Shown: positions 18,366-27,786 of the stretch, piece by piece
How positions within the stretch are numbered: the stretch's first letter is position 1
Layout of the letters: every line of letters begins with the position of its first letter
Source: Massilibacillus massiliensis
GTDB lineage: Bacteria > Bacillota > Negativicutes > FLKF01
Direction of reading: 5' to 3'
Assembly: GCF_900086705.1 (NCBI RefSeq)
Contig: NZ_LT575483.1
Location: 2,981,516-3,045,515, forward strand
DNA length: 64,000 nt
Program-made: the position numbers and the translations under genes
Notes under the pieces: model-generated
What the model saw: only the letters and a program-made list of their open reading frames with translations
Told to the model about the DNA's origin: nothing
Databases searched by the model: none

Positions 18366-18407
18366 GCCCCTCATTCGTAACCTTAGGGTGTGCGAATGAG
18401 GGGCTTC
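18366..18407. terminator. Bidirectional terminator
   Basis: Arms GCCCCTCATTCG and CGAATGAGGGGC, flanked by AAAA on the left and TTCTT on the right, between convergent genes. Confidence 0.85.
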
Positions 18408-18424
18408 TTATAAATACGGCAAAA

Positions 18425-18913
18425 TCAATATATAATAAGTCGATCTTGTTTACCTCTATTTACTTTTTGAGGATAAATATAGCCGATAAAATCGCCTTGA
18501 CTGAAAAGTATGCTAAAATCAAGAGAAGTTTGTATTGGAGTACCATCTTTATGCAGTGCTTCATAAATGATATGATCGGTAGTTACTTGACGGATTATGC
18601 CGACGGATACCTCCTGCTTAGCATTTTTCCAAAGTATAATTGCACCGATTTGGGCCTCTTGCGGCGCTGTTTTCTCTATCCAGCCAAATTGCGCTGCATT
18701 TAAAAACCAGTCGTCAGCATCACCACTCCAATTCATTCCTGGGGCGGGGGCTATTTTGTCAAATTCTTGTGCGATATAGCCGAGCGCTGGCGTTGGAAGA
18801 TGCTTGTACCATGGACTCGCATCAGGATCACAGTCGCAAGCCCAAGCTGTAGTAGGAATCAAGAATATGAGAAACAGTGTATAGATAATTTTTTTCAAAC
18901 GCATTACTTCCAT
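18425..18913 (-). CDS. Secreted CHAP-like protein, probably catalytically dead
   Basis: A 162-residue protein with an N-terminal signal peptide ending near TTAWACDC. The rest resembles a compact CHAP (cysteine/histidine amidohydrolase) domain: NWSGDADDWFLNAAQFGW, then AQIGAIILWKNAKQEVSVGII and IIYEALH. In active CHAP domains the region before VGII carries the catalytic His, and a Cys precedes the first helix. Neither is in the expected place here, so an adaptor or binding role is more likely than hydrolysis. Third in a minus-strand run after YibE/F and a DsbA-like gene. The start could be any of three nearby codons. Family assignment is tentative. Confidence 0.5.
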   Translation of the reverse strand: MEVMRLKKIIYTLFLIFLIPTTAWACDCDPDASPWYKHLPTPALGYIAQEFDKIAPAPGMNWSGDADDWFLNAAQFGWIEKTAPQEAQIGAIILWKNAKQEVSVGIIRQVTTDHIIYEALHKDGTPIQTSLDFSILFSQGDFIGYIYPQKVNRGKQDRLIIY

Positions 18914-18937
18914 TCTAAAATTAAATTTACCTTGCGC

Positions 18938-19549
18938 TTAATAAGCGGTTGATATTAATAAAGAATCAATCATTTGTGAGAAAGCTTCAATGGAATCAGC
19001 TTTCGCTACATGTATTCCATTGATGAAGAAATTGGGTGTATGGTGAAACCCTAGTTTATTTGCTTCTTCCATATCATTTTTGATGTCTTCTTCAATTACT
19101 GGGTCGGCAAGGTCACGATTTAATTGATTTTTTTGTGTTGGGGATAATTTGAGCTTATCCACGAAGTATTGCAGTCCGGAATTGCCTCTTTTTAAAACAG
19201 ATTGTTCTGTCATCGTCAAATCGTAAAATTCCCAGGCTTTTTCTCCATCTTGCCTAGCTAGGGCTTCAAAGACTTGTGCTGCAGACATCGCGTAGGGATG
19301 TGTGTCATGTGGATAGTGCTTTAACTTTAACTGCACTTTGCCATCATATGTCTGGAGTATCTGGTCAACTATTTTTTTTGAATCGACACAATCAGGACAT
19401 TGAAAATCAATGTATTCGACAATTGTAATGGGCGCTAGAGGATTGCCGCGAATCGCTTGTGCTGATACAGTAGAAAAGTTTATACACGCATAGATCATGA
19501 TCATGCAACTGAATATAATTTTTGCATTTTGGTAGAGCATCTTCTGCAT
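18938..19549 (-). CDS. DsbA/DSBA-like thiol oxidoreductase, exported
   Basis: A 203-residue thioredoxin-fold protein of the DsbA/BdbD-like family with a signal sequence or anchor (about residues 8-30). The active site is CPDC (YIDFQCPDCVDSK). A helical insertion and the cis-Pro region HHTPNFFINGIHV follow, as in the family. It acts in the envelope on cysteine pairs. The gene lies 36 bases after yibE/F-like and 24 bases before the CHAP-like gene, so one operon is likely. Confidence 0.85.
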   Translation of the reverse strand: MQKMLYQNAKIIFSCMIMIYACINFSTVSAQAIRGNPLAPITIVEYIDFQCPDCVDSKKIVDQILQTYDGKVQLKLKHYPHDTHPYAMSAAQVFEALARQDGEKAWEFYDLTMTEQSVLKRGNSGLQYFVDKLKLSPTQKNQLNRDLADPVIEEDIKNDMEEANKLGFHHTPNFFINGIHVAKADSIEAFSQMIDSLLISTAY

Positions 19550-19585
19550 TTTTCTCCTCCCATTTATAAAATTAAGTGTTTGTTA

Positions 19586-20710
19586 TTAATGTTTCTTATG
19601 TTTATCGCAAAATAGATAGGCAGCGATACAAGCTGTCAGGGGTATTGCGCAAATTAGGCCAATACTTCCTGTAAGCGCTCTTACGATTTCGGTCACAATT
19701 AAATTTAAATTCAGGATTCTCGTGAAGGAAAGATCTTTTTGTACGGATATTAATAAAAGTAAGGGTAGGGACGAACCCACATAAGCTAAAATTAGCGTAT
19801 TTGACATCGTTCCCATAATGTCACGACCGATATTCATGCCTGTCCTAAATAATGTTTTAAAACGTACTTCCTTTGCATGCTCTTTTACTTCGTTGATTGA
19901 AAAGGCTATAGAAATCGCTACATCCATTACAGCTCCTAATGCACCTAAAACCATCCCGGCGAATAAAATTCCTTGAAAATCTACATGGGATAAAGCGGTT
20001 GCTTTTAGCATGATAGCTTCTTCATTTTCTAAGCCGGTTAAGTGCATAAAATAGATGGATAGTTTAGATAAAATACCTGCGATTATGACACCGCTGACCG
20101 TACCTAAAATGGCGGCAAGCGTTTTTTTGTTCCAACCGCTGATGAAGGTTTGAGAAATAATTGCAATGACTGTACAAAGTAAAAAAACCATGAGACCAAT
20201 ATCTAAATGATTTTCTTTTAAAATTTGATTTAAAAACACGCTAAAAATTAAAAAGCAAGATAGAGCAATCACAAGAATTGATTTAAATCCAACCATTTTT
20301 CCAAAAATCAATAAACAAACGACAAAAATTCCAGCTAGCCAATACATATAAGTATCACGCTGAAAATCGCTGATATGATATTCGATTTTACCGGTGTGAT
20401 GAATTGCTGCGACAATTACCTTGTCACCTTCATGTACTTCCATCGTACCAAATGCAGATCTTTCAGGTTGGTTATTTATTGTAGTGATTTCTTGTTCTGC
20501 TTCACTGCCAGAGGTCAATTTTATTTTAACCAGATCTTGTTTGCTAAATTTCATTTTTTGAAAGGACTGATTTTCTATAGGCTGGACGGAAATCACAACG
20601 CCCTTTTCATATTGTATTTTAGGGGCTTCGGTCTGAGCATTGGCGATTGATGGGAAAATCATTATACAAAATATGATGGATAGTATGTAAGATAAATAGT
20701 TATTTTTCAT
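19586..20710 (-). CDS. YibE/F-family membrane protein
   Basis: A 374-residue protein with a signal sequence (cleavage likely after IANAQ), an extracytoplasmic domain of about 100 residues, then about seven membrane segments. The family signature region is ATALSHVDFQGILFAGMVLGALGAVMDVAISIA, of which LGALGAVMDVAISIA is the most typical. Members are multi-pass proteins of poorly known function. It is divergent from the TetR-RND cluster. Confidence 0.82.
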   Translation of the reverse strand: MKNNYLSYILSIIFCIMIFPSIANAQTEAPKIQYEKGVVISVQPIENQSFQKMKFSKQDLVKIKLTSGSEAEQEITTINNQPERSAFGTMEVHEGDKVIVAAIHHTGKIEYHISDFQRDTYMYWLAGIFVVCLLIFGKMVGFKSILVIALSCFLIFSVFLNQILKENHLDIGLMVFLLCTVIAIISQTFISGWNKKTLAAILGTVSGVIIAGILSKLSIYFMHLTGLENEEAIMLKATALSHVDFQGILFAGMVLGALGAVMDVAISIAFSINEVKEHAKEVRFKTLFRTGMNIGRDIMGTMSNTLILAYVGSSLPLLLLISVQKDLSFTRILNLNLIVTEIVRALTGSIGLICAIPLTACIAAYLFCDKHKKH

Positions 20711-20859
20711 TAAATAGTTTTCAACTCCATAATAGTATTAAATAGTAATGTTCTTATTTAATACATTATAATAGATTTGTCATAAAAAGCAAATAAAAGG
20801 ATAATGAAATATGGATAAAGGAAACAAAATGATATAAACGTATGAGGTAGAATTTTCAA

Positions 20860-20888
20860 TTGACAGTTAAAATTTTTTATATGATAAT
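20860..20888 (+). promoter_or_regulatory. Promoter of the TetR gene
   Basis: TTGACA (20860-20865), a 17-base spacer and GATAAT (20883-20888). A TetR-type operator lies directly downstream. Confidence 0.7.
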
Positions 20889-20895
20889 AATTGCA

Positions 20896-20915
20896 TACCG
20901 TCTAGTAGGTCGGTA
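20896..20915. promoter_or_regulatory. TetR-type operator, autoregulatory
   Basis: Imperfect palindrome TACCG...AGTAGGTCGGTA just downstream of the -10 box. It shares the TACC/GGTA half-sites with the operator at 21566-21583. Confidence 0.5.
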
Positions 20916-20936
20916 GTATGGGGAGACGATAATGTA

Positions 20937-21518
20937 ATGAAAGAAAATATTATTCGGGTTGCTTTAAGTTTGTTTTTAAAACGAGGCTATAAATACGTTT
21001 CTTTAGTAGATGTGGCTGCAGAAGTGGGCATAACGAAAGGCGGAATTTATCACTATTTTTCTAGTAAAGAAGATTTGTTAGATGCCGCTGTACATTATTT
21101 ATTTGACCAAATGGAAGCCAAGTATATGGAGATTTTTAATCGTAAAGGCAGTTTGCAGCAGGTATTGCATTCTATTTTGGTCGAACGAGAGCTCAGTGTG
21201 TATGCGCAAAATATGCTAGGAATGGAGCAATCAGATTATCGTGAAAATCATGCAAGTTTTATACTGGAAGTGATGAATCATTTTCCAAAGATACAAGAAC
21301 GTATTGATGGGAGTCATGTGATGATTTGTCAGGCGATTGAAAAAAGATTGAAAGCCGCTGTTTCGAAGGGCGAAATTCGCGCCAATACAGATGTACATGT
21401 TCTGGCAGTTATGATCTTAGCAATGCTGAATGGACAAATATCGCTGGGCGAAAAATTGAATAATCTCGATGTTCGTAAACAGATGACAGATAGTTTTTTA
21501 CAATTGATATGTTCTTAA
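20937..21518 (+). CDS. TetR-family repressor of the RND efflux genes
   Basis: A 193-residue TetR protein with an N-terminal HTH (VSLVDVAAEVGITKGGIYHYF, residues about 22-42) and a helical ligand domain. It lies directly upstream of the adaptor and pump genes in the same direction. Matching palindromes occur before this gene and before the adaptor. This supports autoregulation and control of efflux in response to a pump substrate. Confidence 0.85.
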   Translation: MKENIIRVALSLFLKRGYKYVSLVDVAAEVGITKGGIYHYFSSKEDLLDAAVHYLFDQMEAKYMEIFNRKGSLQQVLHSILVERELSVYAQNMLGMEQSDYRENHASFILEVMNHFPKIQERIDGSHVMICQAIEKRLKAAVSKGEIRANTDVHVLAVMILAMLNGQISLGEKLNNLDVRKQMTDSFLQLICS

Positions 21519-21565
21519 AAGAAATAAGCCTCCGAATTTAATGTGAGGTTATTTTTCTATTCTAA

Positions 21566-21583
21566 ACCTACCATCCGGTAGGT
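21566..21583. promoter_or_regulatory. TetR-type operator before the efflux genes
   Basis: Palindrome ACCTACC-ATCC-GGTAGGT with perfect 7-base arms, 55 bases before the adaptor start. Confidence 0.6.
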
Positions 21584-21637
21584 ATGCTTAAAGGTGCAGC
21601 GATTGAGGTTTAATTGGAATTAAAGGAGGCATATAGA

Positions 21638-22732
21638 ATGAAGGGGCCTAAGTTTAAATATTGGTTCGTACCATTGGTTTTGTTGGTGGGTGTGTTTTTT
21701 GTATTTCAAAGTGGTGTTTTTTCCAAGGAAAAGATAACAGCAGAAACGAATGACGGAGTCGCTGTGCGTGTTATGGATGCGCAGTATACACAGGCCGTGT
21801 CAGGGCTTTCTTTGAATGGTTCTATTGAAGGAAAAACTTCCGCAACGATCAGTGCAAAAATTGCGGGGAAAATTGAGCAAGTTCTAGTCGAAGAAGGACA
21901 AGCGGTAAGCGTTGGTGATCCTTTAATTCGTTTAGAAAGTGTCGAATTAAGCAATGCAGTACGTACTGCAAAAGATGCTTTAACCAAGGCTGAGGTCAAT
22001 TATGATTTGGCAAATGCTGATTATAATCGTTATCAAAAATTATATAGTCAAGGTGCTGTTTCTCAGCAGCAATTAGATACAGCAGAAGCAAAATTAAAGA
22101 GCGCGCAAGCTGATTTATCAAGTGCATCAGTCAGCTGTGACAATGCAAATCAACAATTAGGGTATGGCGTGGTAACAGCACCTGTAGATGGTGTCGTTGC
22201 AAATAAAACAGCAACTGTAGGTCAAGTGGTATCCTCTGGTACAGCTTTAATGGTCGTACAGGATATCAGTCAGGTGCAAGCTGTTGTAAATATTGAGCAA
22301 AAAGATTTAGGACAGGTTAAGGTTGGACAAATGGCTGAGATTAAAGTAGATGCCTATCATGATAGGATATTTACCGGGCTTGTTGATGGCATGAATCCAG
22401 AGGCGGATTCTGGCAGTCGAATGTTTAGAACTAAGATCAAGGTAGACAATGAAGATGGTGCGTTAAAAGCGGGAATGTTTGCCAAGATTCAATTAGTTAC
22501 TGGTGAGCCGATACAAGTTCTTAGTGTACCGCAATCAGCGGTTATTCAGAAAAAAGGTTTATATTATGTGTTTACTTTAGAAGACGGAAAGGCGGTTCGT
22601 CATCAAATCGAGATTGGGCAAGCCGATCATGATTCTATTCAAATTAAAAGCGGTTTACAGCAGGGAGACAAAGTAATTGTTAGTGGCGTAAATCAATTAA
22701 AAGACAATGAAGCGGTTAAAGTAGCTGAGTAG
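21638..22732 (+). CDS. RND efflux periplasmic adaptor (membrane fusion protein)
   Basis: An HlyD/AcrA-family adaptor of 364 residues. It has an N-terminal membrane anchor, a lipoyl half-motif (SAKIAGKIEQVLVEEGQAVSVGDPL), a coiled-coil hairpin (about residues 90-160), a second lipoyl half (TAPVDGVVANKTATVGQVV) and beta-barrel domains. It links the inner-membrane pump to an outer-membrane channel. ATG at 21638 is behind AAAGGAGG; the TTG at 21614 lies upstream of that site and is rejected. The pump gene follows after 13 bases. Confidence 0.92.
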   Translation: MKGPKFKYWFVPLVLLVGVFFVFQSGVFSKEKITAETNDGVAVRVMDAQYTQAVSGLSLNGSIEGKTSATISAKIAGKIEQVLVEEGQAVSVGDPLIRLESVELSNAVRTAKDALTKAEVNYDLANADYNRYQKLYSQGAVSQQQLDTAEAKLKSAQADLSSASVSCDNANQQLGYGVVTAPVDGVVANKTATVGQVVSSGTALMVVQDISQVQAVVNIEQKDLGQVKVGQMAEIKVDAYHDRIFTGLVDGMNPEADSGSRMFRTKIKVDNEDGALKAGMFAKIQLVTGEPIQVLSVPQSAVIQKKGLYYVFTLEDGKAVRHQIEIGQADHDSIQIKSGLQQGDKVIVSGVNQLKDNEAVKVAE

Positions 22733-22745
22733 AGGGAGATAGACA

Positions 22746-25700
22746 ATGAAAATTACGGATATAAGCTTAAAGCGTCCAGTATTTGCGACAGTTACGATTT
22801 TAGCGCTTGTTGTTTTAGGATTATTTAGCTATATCTCATTAAATGTAGATGAATATCCTAATGTGGAAATTCCTGTTGTAGCGGTTACTGTAAGTTACCC
22901 TGGAGCTTCGCCTGAGCAGGTAAAGTCAAAGGTTACGCAGAAAGTGGAGGAAACTGTCAGCGTTATAGCGGGGGTTGACCATATTACTTCAACAGTGCAT
23001 GAGGGTAATTCAACAACGGTAATTCAATTTACAATGGAAACTTCGGCAGCCACAGCGGCACAGGATGTTAGAGATAAAGTTGGACGTTTGCAAGGCGATT
23101 TTCCTGATGATGCTGAAGCTCCGGTAGTTACCAGATATGATCCGTCGGAAACTCCGATTGCATCTATTGCATTAACAGGGAATATCAGCCAGCGTGAATT
23201 GACGGTGATTGCCCAAGATACTGTAGCAGATCGCTTAGAATCTATCAATGGTGTAGCGGCTGTTAACGTACAAGGTGGATTGGATAGAGAAATTCAAATT
23301 TATATGGATAGCAACAAATTGGCTGCGTATGGGTTGACGATTCCCGAAGTGACGAATAGTTTACGCAGTGAGAATATGGAAACTCCTGGCGGTAAGGTCA
23401 CAGATGGAACAAGGGAGACCAGTTTGCGGACGATGGGAAGTTTAGCCACGCCGCAGGAAATTTTGGATTTGCCGCTTGTAAGAAGAGACGGTGTACAACT
23501 ATTTGTTAAGAATATTGCTTCGGTAGAGGATACAACAAAGAGTGTTGCTTCAATTACAAAATTAAATGGTAGTCCGGCCATCGGGCTGGATATTATGAAA
23601 CAATCCGGTAGTAATACAGTTGAAGTGGCAAGTCATGTAAAAAAAGAACTTGAAGCAATGAAAAAAGATTTGCCTTCAGGTGTAGAAATCTCTTTAGTGA
23701 GAGATAACTCCAAAAATATTAACGAATCGATTCACGATGTATTGTTTAATTTAGTTTTTGGTGGTGTATTGGCTGTTGCGATCGTATTTTTATTCCTAGG
23801 AAATTGGCGGAGTACAATGATTGCGGCGATTGCTATTCCGACTTCGATTATTACTTCATTTTTAGCGATGAAAGCTTTAAATTTTACACTGAATACAATG
23901 TCACTTTTAGCACTGTCCTTAGCGGTTGGACTTTTAATTGACGATGCAATTGTGGTTATTGAAAATATTGTACGTCATTTAGAAATGGGCAAGGACAAAT
24001 TTAAAGCGGCTTCAGAGGGAACAGATGAAATTGGGCTGGCAGTTACAGCGACAACGTTAACTTTAGTGGCTGTATTCCTTCCGGTTGGTATGATGACAGG
24101 CGTTGTGGGGCAATTTTTCAAAGAGTTTGGGATTACGATTGCGGTAAGTGTACTAGTATCGCTGCTCGTTGCATTCACGTTAACGCCGATGTTATCATCT
24201 AAATATTTAGATCATAGCAGTAAAACATCCTCCACCGGCAGAATAAAGCGTTTATGGGATACTTTTAACGACAAATTTAATCAGGCAACAAAGCGATATG
24301 GTGAATTTCTTGCATATGCTTTAGGGCATCGAAGTAAAGTAATGCTTATCGTTGGGGCTTTATTTGTTGGTAGCTTGGCATTAACACCATTGTTAGGGTC
24401 GACCTTTATTCCTGATTCGGATAGTGGTGAGATTACGATCAGTGCCAATGTAGATCCGGGCATGAGTGTGCAGGCAGTTGGAATGATTGCCGACAATATG
24501 GACCAAGTCATCCGGACCTTGCCTGAGGTTACGACAACCTATAGTAATACCGATAGCCGGAGTATCAATATTTTAACGAAGCTTACAGAAAAGGGTGAAA
24601 GAAAGCGCAGCGATAATGCGATTATTGTTGAATTGCGTGAGAAGTTAGATGGCATTCCGGGGGCACAGGTTAGTGTTTCTAAAAAATCCGGTATGTCCAG
24701 TGGAAAGCCAATTTCATTGGTAATTCAAGGACCTTCATTGGATACTTTAGCCGATATTGCAGAACAGGTTGAAGCGATGATGATGACGACATCAGGCGCT
24801 GTGGATATAACGTCTAGTCATGAAGCGGGAAATCCGGACGTACAAATCATTGTAAATCGTGATCAAGCATCTGATTTAGGCGTATCCACTTCTTCGATTT
24901 CAGGTACGTTGCAGACGATGTTTAACGGTACTGTCGTATCAGAGTTTAAAGAAGATGATGATGCTTATGATATCCGTCTGATTCTAGCTCCTGGGGATCG
25001 TAAAGATCTGTCAGATGTAAATCATATCTATTTAGCAAGTTCGAATCGAGATAGAAATGGACAAACCATTATGGTACCTTTATCTCAAATTACCGAAACT
25101 GTTTATGCAACAAGTCCTACGCAAATTAAGCGCTATGATCGTCAGGATCAGATCACAATTTCCGCTAATTTAAGAGATGGTGTAACTTTAGGGGAATTTA
25201 ACAAAGAGTTAGACAAAAAACTAGGGACAATTCAGTTACCGGAAGGGTATCAGTTTGTAACTACTGGACAGTCAGAACAAATGTCGGATGCCTTCACAGG
25301 CATTGTCGTAGCATTGGCATTGGCCGTCTTATTTATCTTCTTTGTATTAGCTGCCCAATTTGAAAGTTATATCGATCCATTCTCAATCATGTTAGCATTA
25401 CCGTTGGCGATCATTGGTGCGATTCTGGGGTTAGTGATTGCTGGCAGTACGATTAGTATGATGTCTTTAATTGGTGTAATTATGCTAATGGGGCTAGTGA
25501 CCAAAAATGCGATCTTGCTTATCGACTTTGCAAAACAGTCGATGGAGAAAGGGGTAGAACGCAATCAAGCATTGGTTGATGCAGCCCTTGTCCGGATGCG
25601 TCCGATTATGATGACCACATTGGCCATGATTTTTGGGATGCTACCTTTAGCTTTAGGTGTAGGTCCGGGGGCGGAAACACGAGCGCCTATGGCACATGCC

Positions 25701-25850
25701 ATTATCGGCGGTCTGGTTACTTCAACCATATTGACGCTGGTTGTAGTTCCGGTCGTTTATACTTTGCTTGATGATATAAAGACTAAAAATTTCAGAGAAA
25801 AAATTAGCGCATTTTTAGTTTCTATCTTTAAAAAGAAGCGCGTAGAATAA
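22746..25850 (+). CDS. RND multidrug efflux pump (AcrB/MexB type)
   Basis: A 1034-residue hydrophobe/amphiphile efflux RND protein with 12 membrane segments and two large periplasmic loops. Proton-relay residues are visible: the Asp pair in LLIDDAIVVIENI (segment 4) and the Lys in LMGLVTKNAILLIDFA (segment 10). It drives drug/proton antiport from membrane and periplasm outward, which implies a diderm envelope. No outer-membrane factor gene follows, so a channel such as TolC must be encoded elsewhere. A family A repeat begins on its stop codon. Confidence 0.94.
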   Translation: MKITDISLKRPVFATVTILALVVLGLFSYISLNVDEYPNVEIPVVAVTVSYPGASPEQVKSKVTQKVEETVSVIAGVDHITSTVHEGNSTTVIQFTMETSAATAAQDVRDKVGRLQGDFPDDAEAPVVTRYDPSETPIASIALTGNISQRELTVIAQDTVADRLESINGVAAVNVQGGLDREIQIYMDSNKLAAYGLTIPEVTNSLRSENMETPGGKVTDGTRETSLRTMGSLATPQEILDLPLVRRDGVQLFVKNIASVEDTTKSVASITKLNGSPAIGLDIMKQSGSNTVEVASHVKKELEAMKKDLPSGVEISLVRDNSKNINESIHDVLFNLVFGGVLAVAIVFLFLGNWRSTMIAAIAIPTSIITSFLAMKALNFTLNTMSLLALSLAVGLLIDDAIVVIENIVRHLEMGKDKFKAASEGTDEIGLAVTATTLTLVAVFLPVGMMTGVVGQFFKEFGITIAVSVLVSLLVAFTLTPMLSSKYLDHSSKTSSTGRIKRLWDTFNDKFNQATKRYGEFLAYALGHRSKVMLIVGALFVGSLALTPLLGSTFIPDSDSGEITISANVDPGMSVQAVGMIADNMDQVIRTLPEVTTTYSNTDSRSINILTKLTEKGERKRSDNAIIVELREKLDGIPGAQVSVSKKSGMSSGKPISLVIQGPSLDTLADIAEQVEAMMMTTSGAVDITSSHEAGNPDVQIIVNRDQASDLGVSTSSISGTLQTMFNGTVVSEFKEDDDAYDIRLILAPGDRKDLSDVNHIYLASSNRDRNGQTIMVPLSQITETVYATSPTQIKRYDRQDQITISANLRDGVTLGEFNKELDKKLGTIQLPEGYQFVTTGQSEQMSDAFTGIVVALALAVLFIFFVLAAQFESYIDPFSIMLALPLAIIGAILGLVIAGSTISMMSLIGVIMLMGLVTKNAILLIDFAKQSMEKGVERNQALVDAALVRMRPIMMTTLAMIFGMLPLALGVGPGAETRAPMAHAIIGGLVTSTILTLVVVPVVYTLLDDIKTKNFREKISAFLVSIFKKKRVE

Positions 25851-25990
25851 AAGTCTAGGGCGCGAATCTTCAAAATACTTGAAAAAAGACCGACTTACTA
25901 AAATCCTAAGCTTACTTTGCTAAACAAACGGATTTTTTAGGTAAGTCGGTCATCTTTTATCCTCCAGATTGTATTTTTCTGAAAAAGGTC
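25849..25990 (-). repeat. Repeat family A, copy 2
   Basis: Inverted relative to copies 1 and 4. It begins within the stop codon of the RND gene (AAAAGTCTAGG). The paired stem is 25888-25898 (GACCGACTTAC) with 25941-25951 (GTAAGTCGGTC). The outer end (TTTTTCTGAAAAAGGTC) is degenerate compared with other copies. Confidence 0.8.
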
Positions 25991-26148
25991 GGGTACGATA
26001 ACAAAAGTTGCCACGTTTTGATGCACAAATCCTTTTTATACGAAATAATGAGGTTGTTTGTTTTTGTATGTTTAAATTTTGTTGTTTTCAGGTTTACTTT
26101 TGTATTATACTAAAAACAAAAATGAAGTTAGTTTTGGAGGTAGTTGAC

Positions 26149-26649
26149 GTGAATATTTTTGATTATGCTTTACAGATGGAATTAGATGGTGAACAATATT
26201 ATATGCGTTTAGCGGAGAAAGCAAATCATGATGATTTGAAGAAAGTTTTCATGGATCTTGCGAAAGATGAGCAGCGTCATCATCAAATTATTCAGTCCGT
26301 TCAAAAGGATACGCCAGAAAAATTGCAGGAAAATCCTCTTTTACATACAGTACAAAATGTTTTCATTTTGGATACAGATTCTTTAATAGAGGACAAAACA
26401 TTGGTTACAAAATTAAAGAAAGAGCCCGTTGACGTATATTTATCCGCATTGGAAAAAGAAAAAGAGAGCGTTGAACTCTATAAAAAATTGCGGGATGAGT
26501 TGAGTGGACAGGTAGAAAAAGATCTTTGTGCAAAGCTTATGCAAGAAGAAGAAAAGCATATGGAGATTATAGAAAATATCATTGATATGTTCAATCGTGT
26601 AAATGATTGGGTGGAATCTGCCGAATTTAATCATCGTGAAACATATTGA
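26149..26649 (+). CDS. Ferritin-like (rubrerythrin-type) diiron domain protein
   Basis: A 166-residue four-helix protein of the ferritin-like/rubrerythrin clan. Metal-ligand patterns are visible: MELDGEQYYMRLAEKA, then DEQRHHQII, then EKEKESVELYKKL and EEEKHMEII. That makes two E-x-x-H-type pairs spaced as in diiron carboxylate bundles. There is no rubredoxin domain. It is probably involved in oxidative stress or iron handling. The start is GTG at 26149 behind TTTTGGAGG; the ATG at 26008 has no such site. A family B fragment starts 7 bases after the stop. Confidence 0.8.
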   Translation: MNIFDYALQMELDGEQYYMRLAEKANHDDLKKVFMDLAKDEQRHHQIIQSVQKDTPEKLQENPLLHTVQNVFILDTDSLIEDKTLVTKLKKEPVDVYLSALEKEKESVELYKKLRDELSGQVEKDLCAKLMQEEEKHMEIIENIIDMFNRVNDWVESAEFNHRETY

Positions 26650-26655
26650 TGTATA

Positions 26656-26704
26656 CTTCTCACCAACCGGCAGCCTATCTTCGTACTAGTATATAAGTGG
26701 AACG
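26656..26704 (+). repeat. Repeat family B, right-end fragment
   Basis: Matches the right end of full copies: ACTTCTCACCAACCGGCA, then CCTATCTTCGTACTAG and ATATAAGTGGAACG. The left half is absent. Confidence 0.75.
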
Positions 26705-26748
26705 AATGCTAAGTTATTAACATAAATATAGTAGTTTTCTACAGTCTG

Positions 26749-26775
26749 AAACCGACCGAGTGTCGGTTTTTCTTT
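26749..26775 (+). terminator. Terminator
   Basis: Arms AAACCGAC and GTCGGTTT, followed by TTCTTTTTG, downstream of the ferritin-like gene and the repeat fragment. Confidence 0.75.
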
Positions 26776-26862
26776 TTGTCATGAAATATTGTATTCATTT
26801 GTATTTTCTATAAACTTTCTTGAATATGTTAGTCATAAGAAAGTTCTTTTGGAGGAATTAGA

Positions 26863-27678
26863 ATGGGATACTATGTTCGTGTTGAATCAAATGTAAGAGT
26901 TTACGTAGAGGATCTTAATCCGGAATGTAAAAATACGATTGTATTTTTACATGGCTGGCCAGCGAATCAGAGAATGTTTGAGTATCAATTTAATCAACTA
27001 CCCAAGCTGGGATTTCGGTGTATTGGTATTGATACTCGAGGCTTTGGCAAATCGGATAAACCTTGGCATGGATATGATTATAACCAATTGGCAGATGATG
27101 TTTACTGTGTGATTGAAAAGCTAAAGCTATGTGATATTACGCTTGGCGGGCATTCGACTGGCGGAGCGATTGCAGTACGATATATGGCGCGTCATAAAGG
27201 GTTCGGAGTAGCGAAATTGGCTTTGTTTGCAGCGGCAGTTCCATCGCTGATTCAACGTAAGTATTTTCCTTATGGATTAGAGAAATCAGCTGTTGACCAG
27301 ATTATTGAGGGTACTTACACCGATCGGCCTAAAATGCTGCAAGGGTTTGGTGATATTTTTTTCTTTCAGTATAAGACAGAAGCACTCAATCAATGGTTTT
27401 TTCAATTGGGATTAGAAGCGGCGAGCTGGGCAACTGCTGCCGTTGCCCAGACTTGGATCAAGGATGAAAAATTGTTTGCAGATATGGAAAAAATCTGTGT
27501 TCCAACCTTGATTATGCACGGAATTCATGATCAAGTTTGTCGTTTTCCATTAGCGCTTGCGCAAAACCAGGGAATTGCGAATTCTCATCTGATAGAATTC
27601 AAATATAGCGGGCATGGTTTAATGTTTGATCAACAGGATAAATTTAATAAAGAGTTGGCAAAGTTTGCGAAACAATAA
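26863..27678 (+). CDS. Alpha/beta hydrolase
   Basis: A 271-residue alpha/beta hydrolase-fold enzyme. The oxyanion-region motif is FLHGWPANQRMF, the nucleophile elbow is GGHSTGGAI (Ser), the acid is in GIHDQVC (Asp), and the base is in YSGHGLMFDQ (His). It is close in type to non-heme chloroperoxidases, esterases and meta-cleavage-like hydrolases. No signal peptide is present. ATG follows TTGGAGG. Substrate cannot be told from sequence. Confidence 0.88.
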   Translation: MGYYVRVESNVRVYVEDLNPECKNTIVFLHGWPANQRMFEYQFNQLPKLGFRCIGIDTRGFGKSDKPWHGYDYNQLADDVYCVIEKLKLCDITLGGHSTGGAIAVRYMARHKGFGVAKLALFAAAVPSLIQRKYFPYGLEKSAVDQIIEGTYTDRPKMLQGFGDIFFFQYKTEALNQWFFQLGLEAASWATAAVAQTWIKDEKLFADMEKICVPTLIMHGIHDQVCRFPLALAQNQGIANSHLIEFKYSGHGLMFDQQDKFNKELAKFAKQ

Positions 27679-27786
27679 AATTTGCTTTGATATATTCACG
27701 CATGTGAATATATTTTTTTTATGCCTAAAAATGCCAGTTATATTGTTGGAAATATTGTAGATTCTATTGATGAAGAGGTGATGTGC

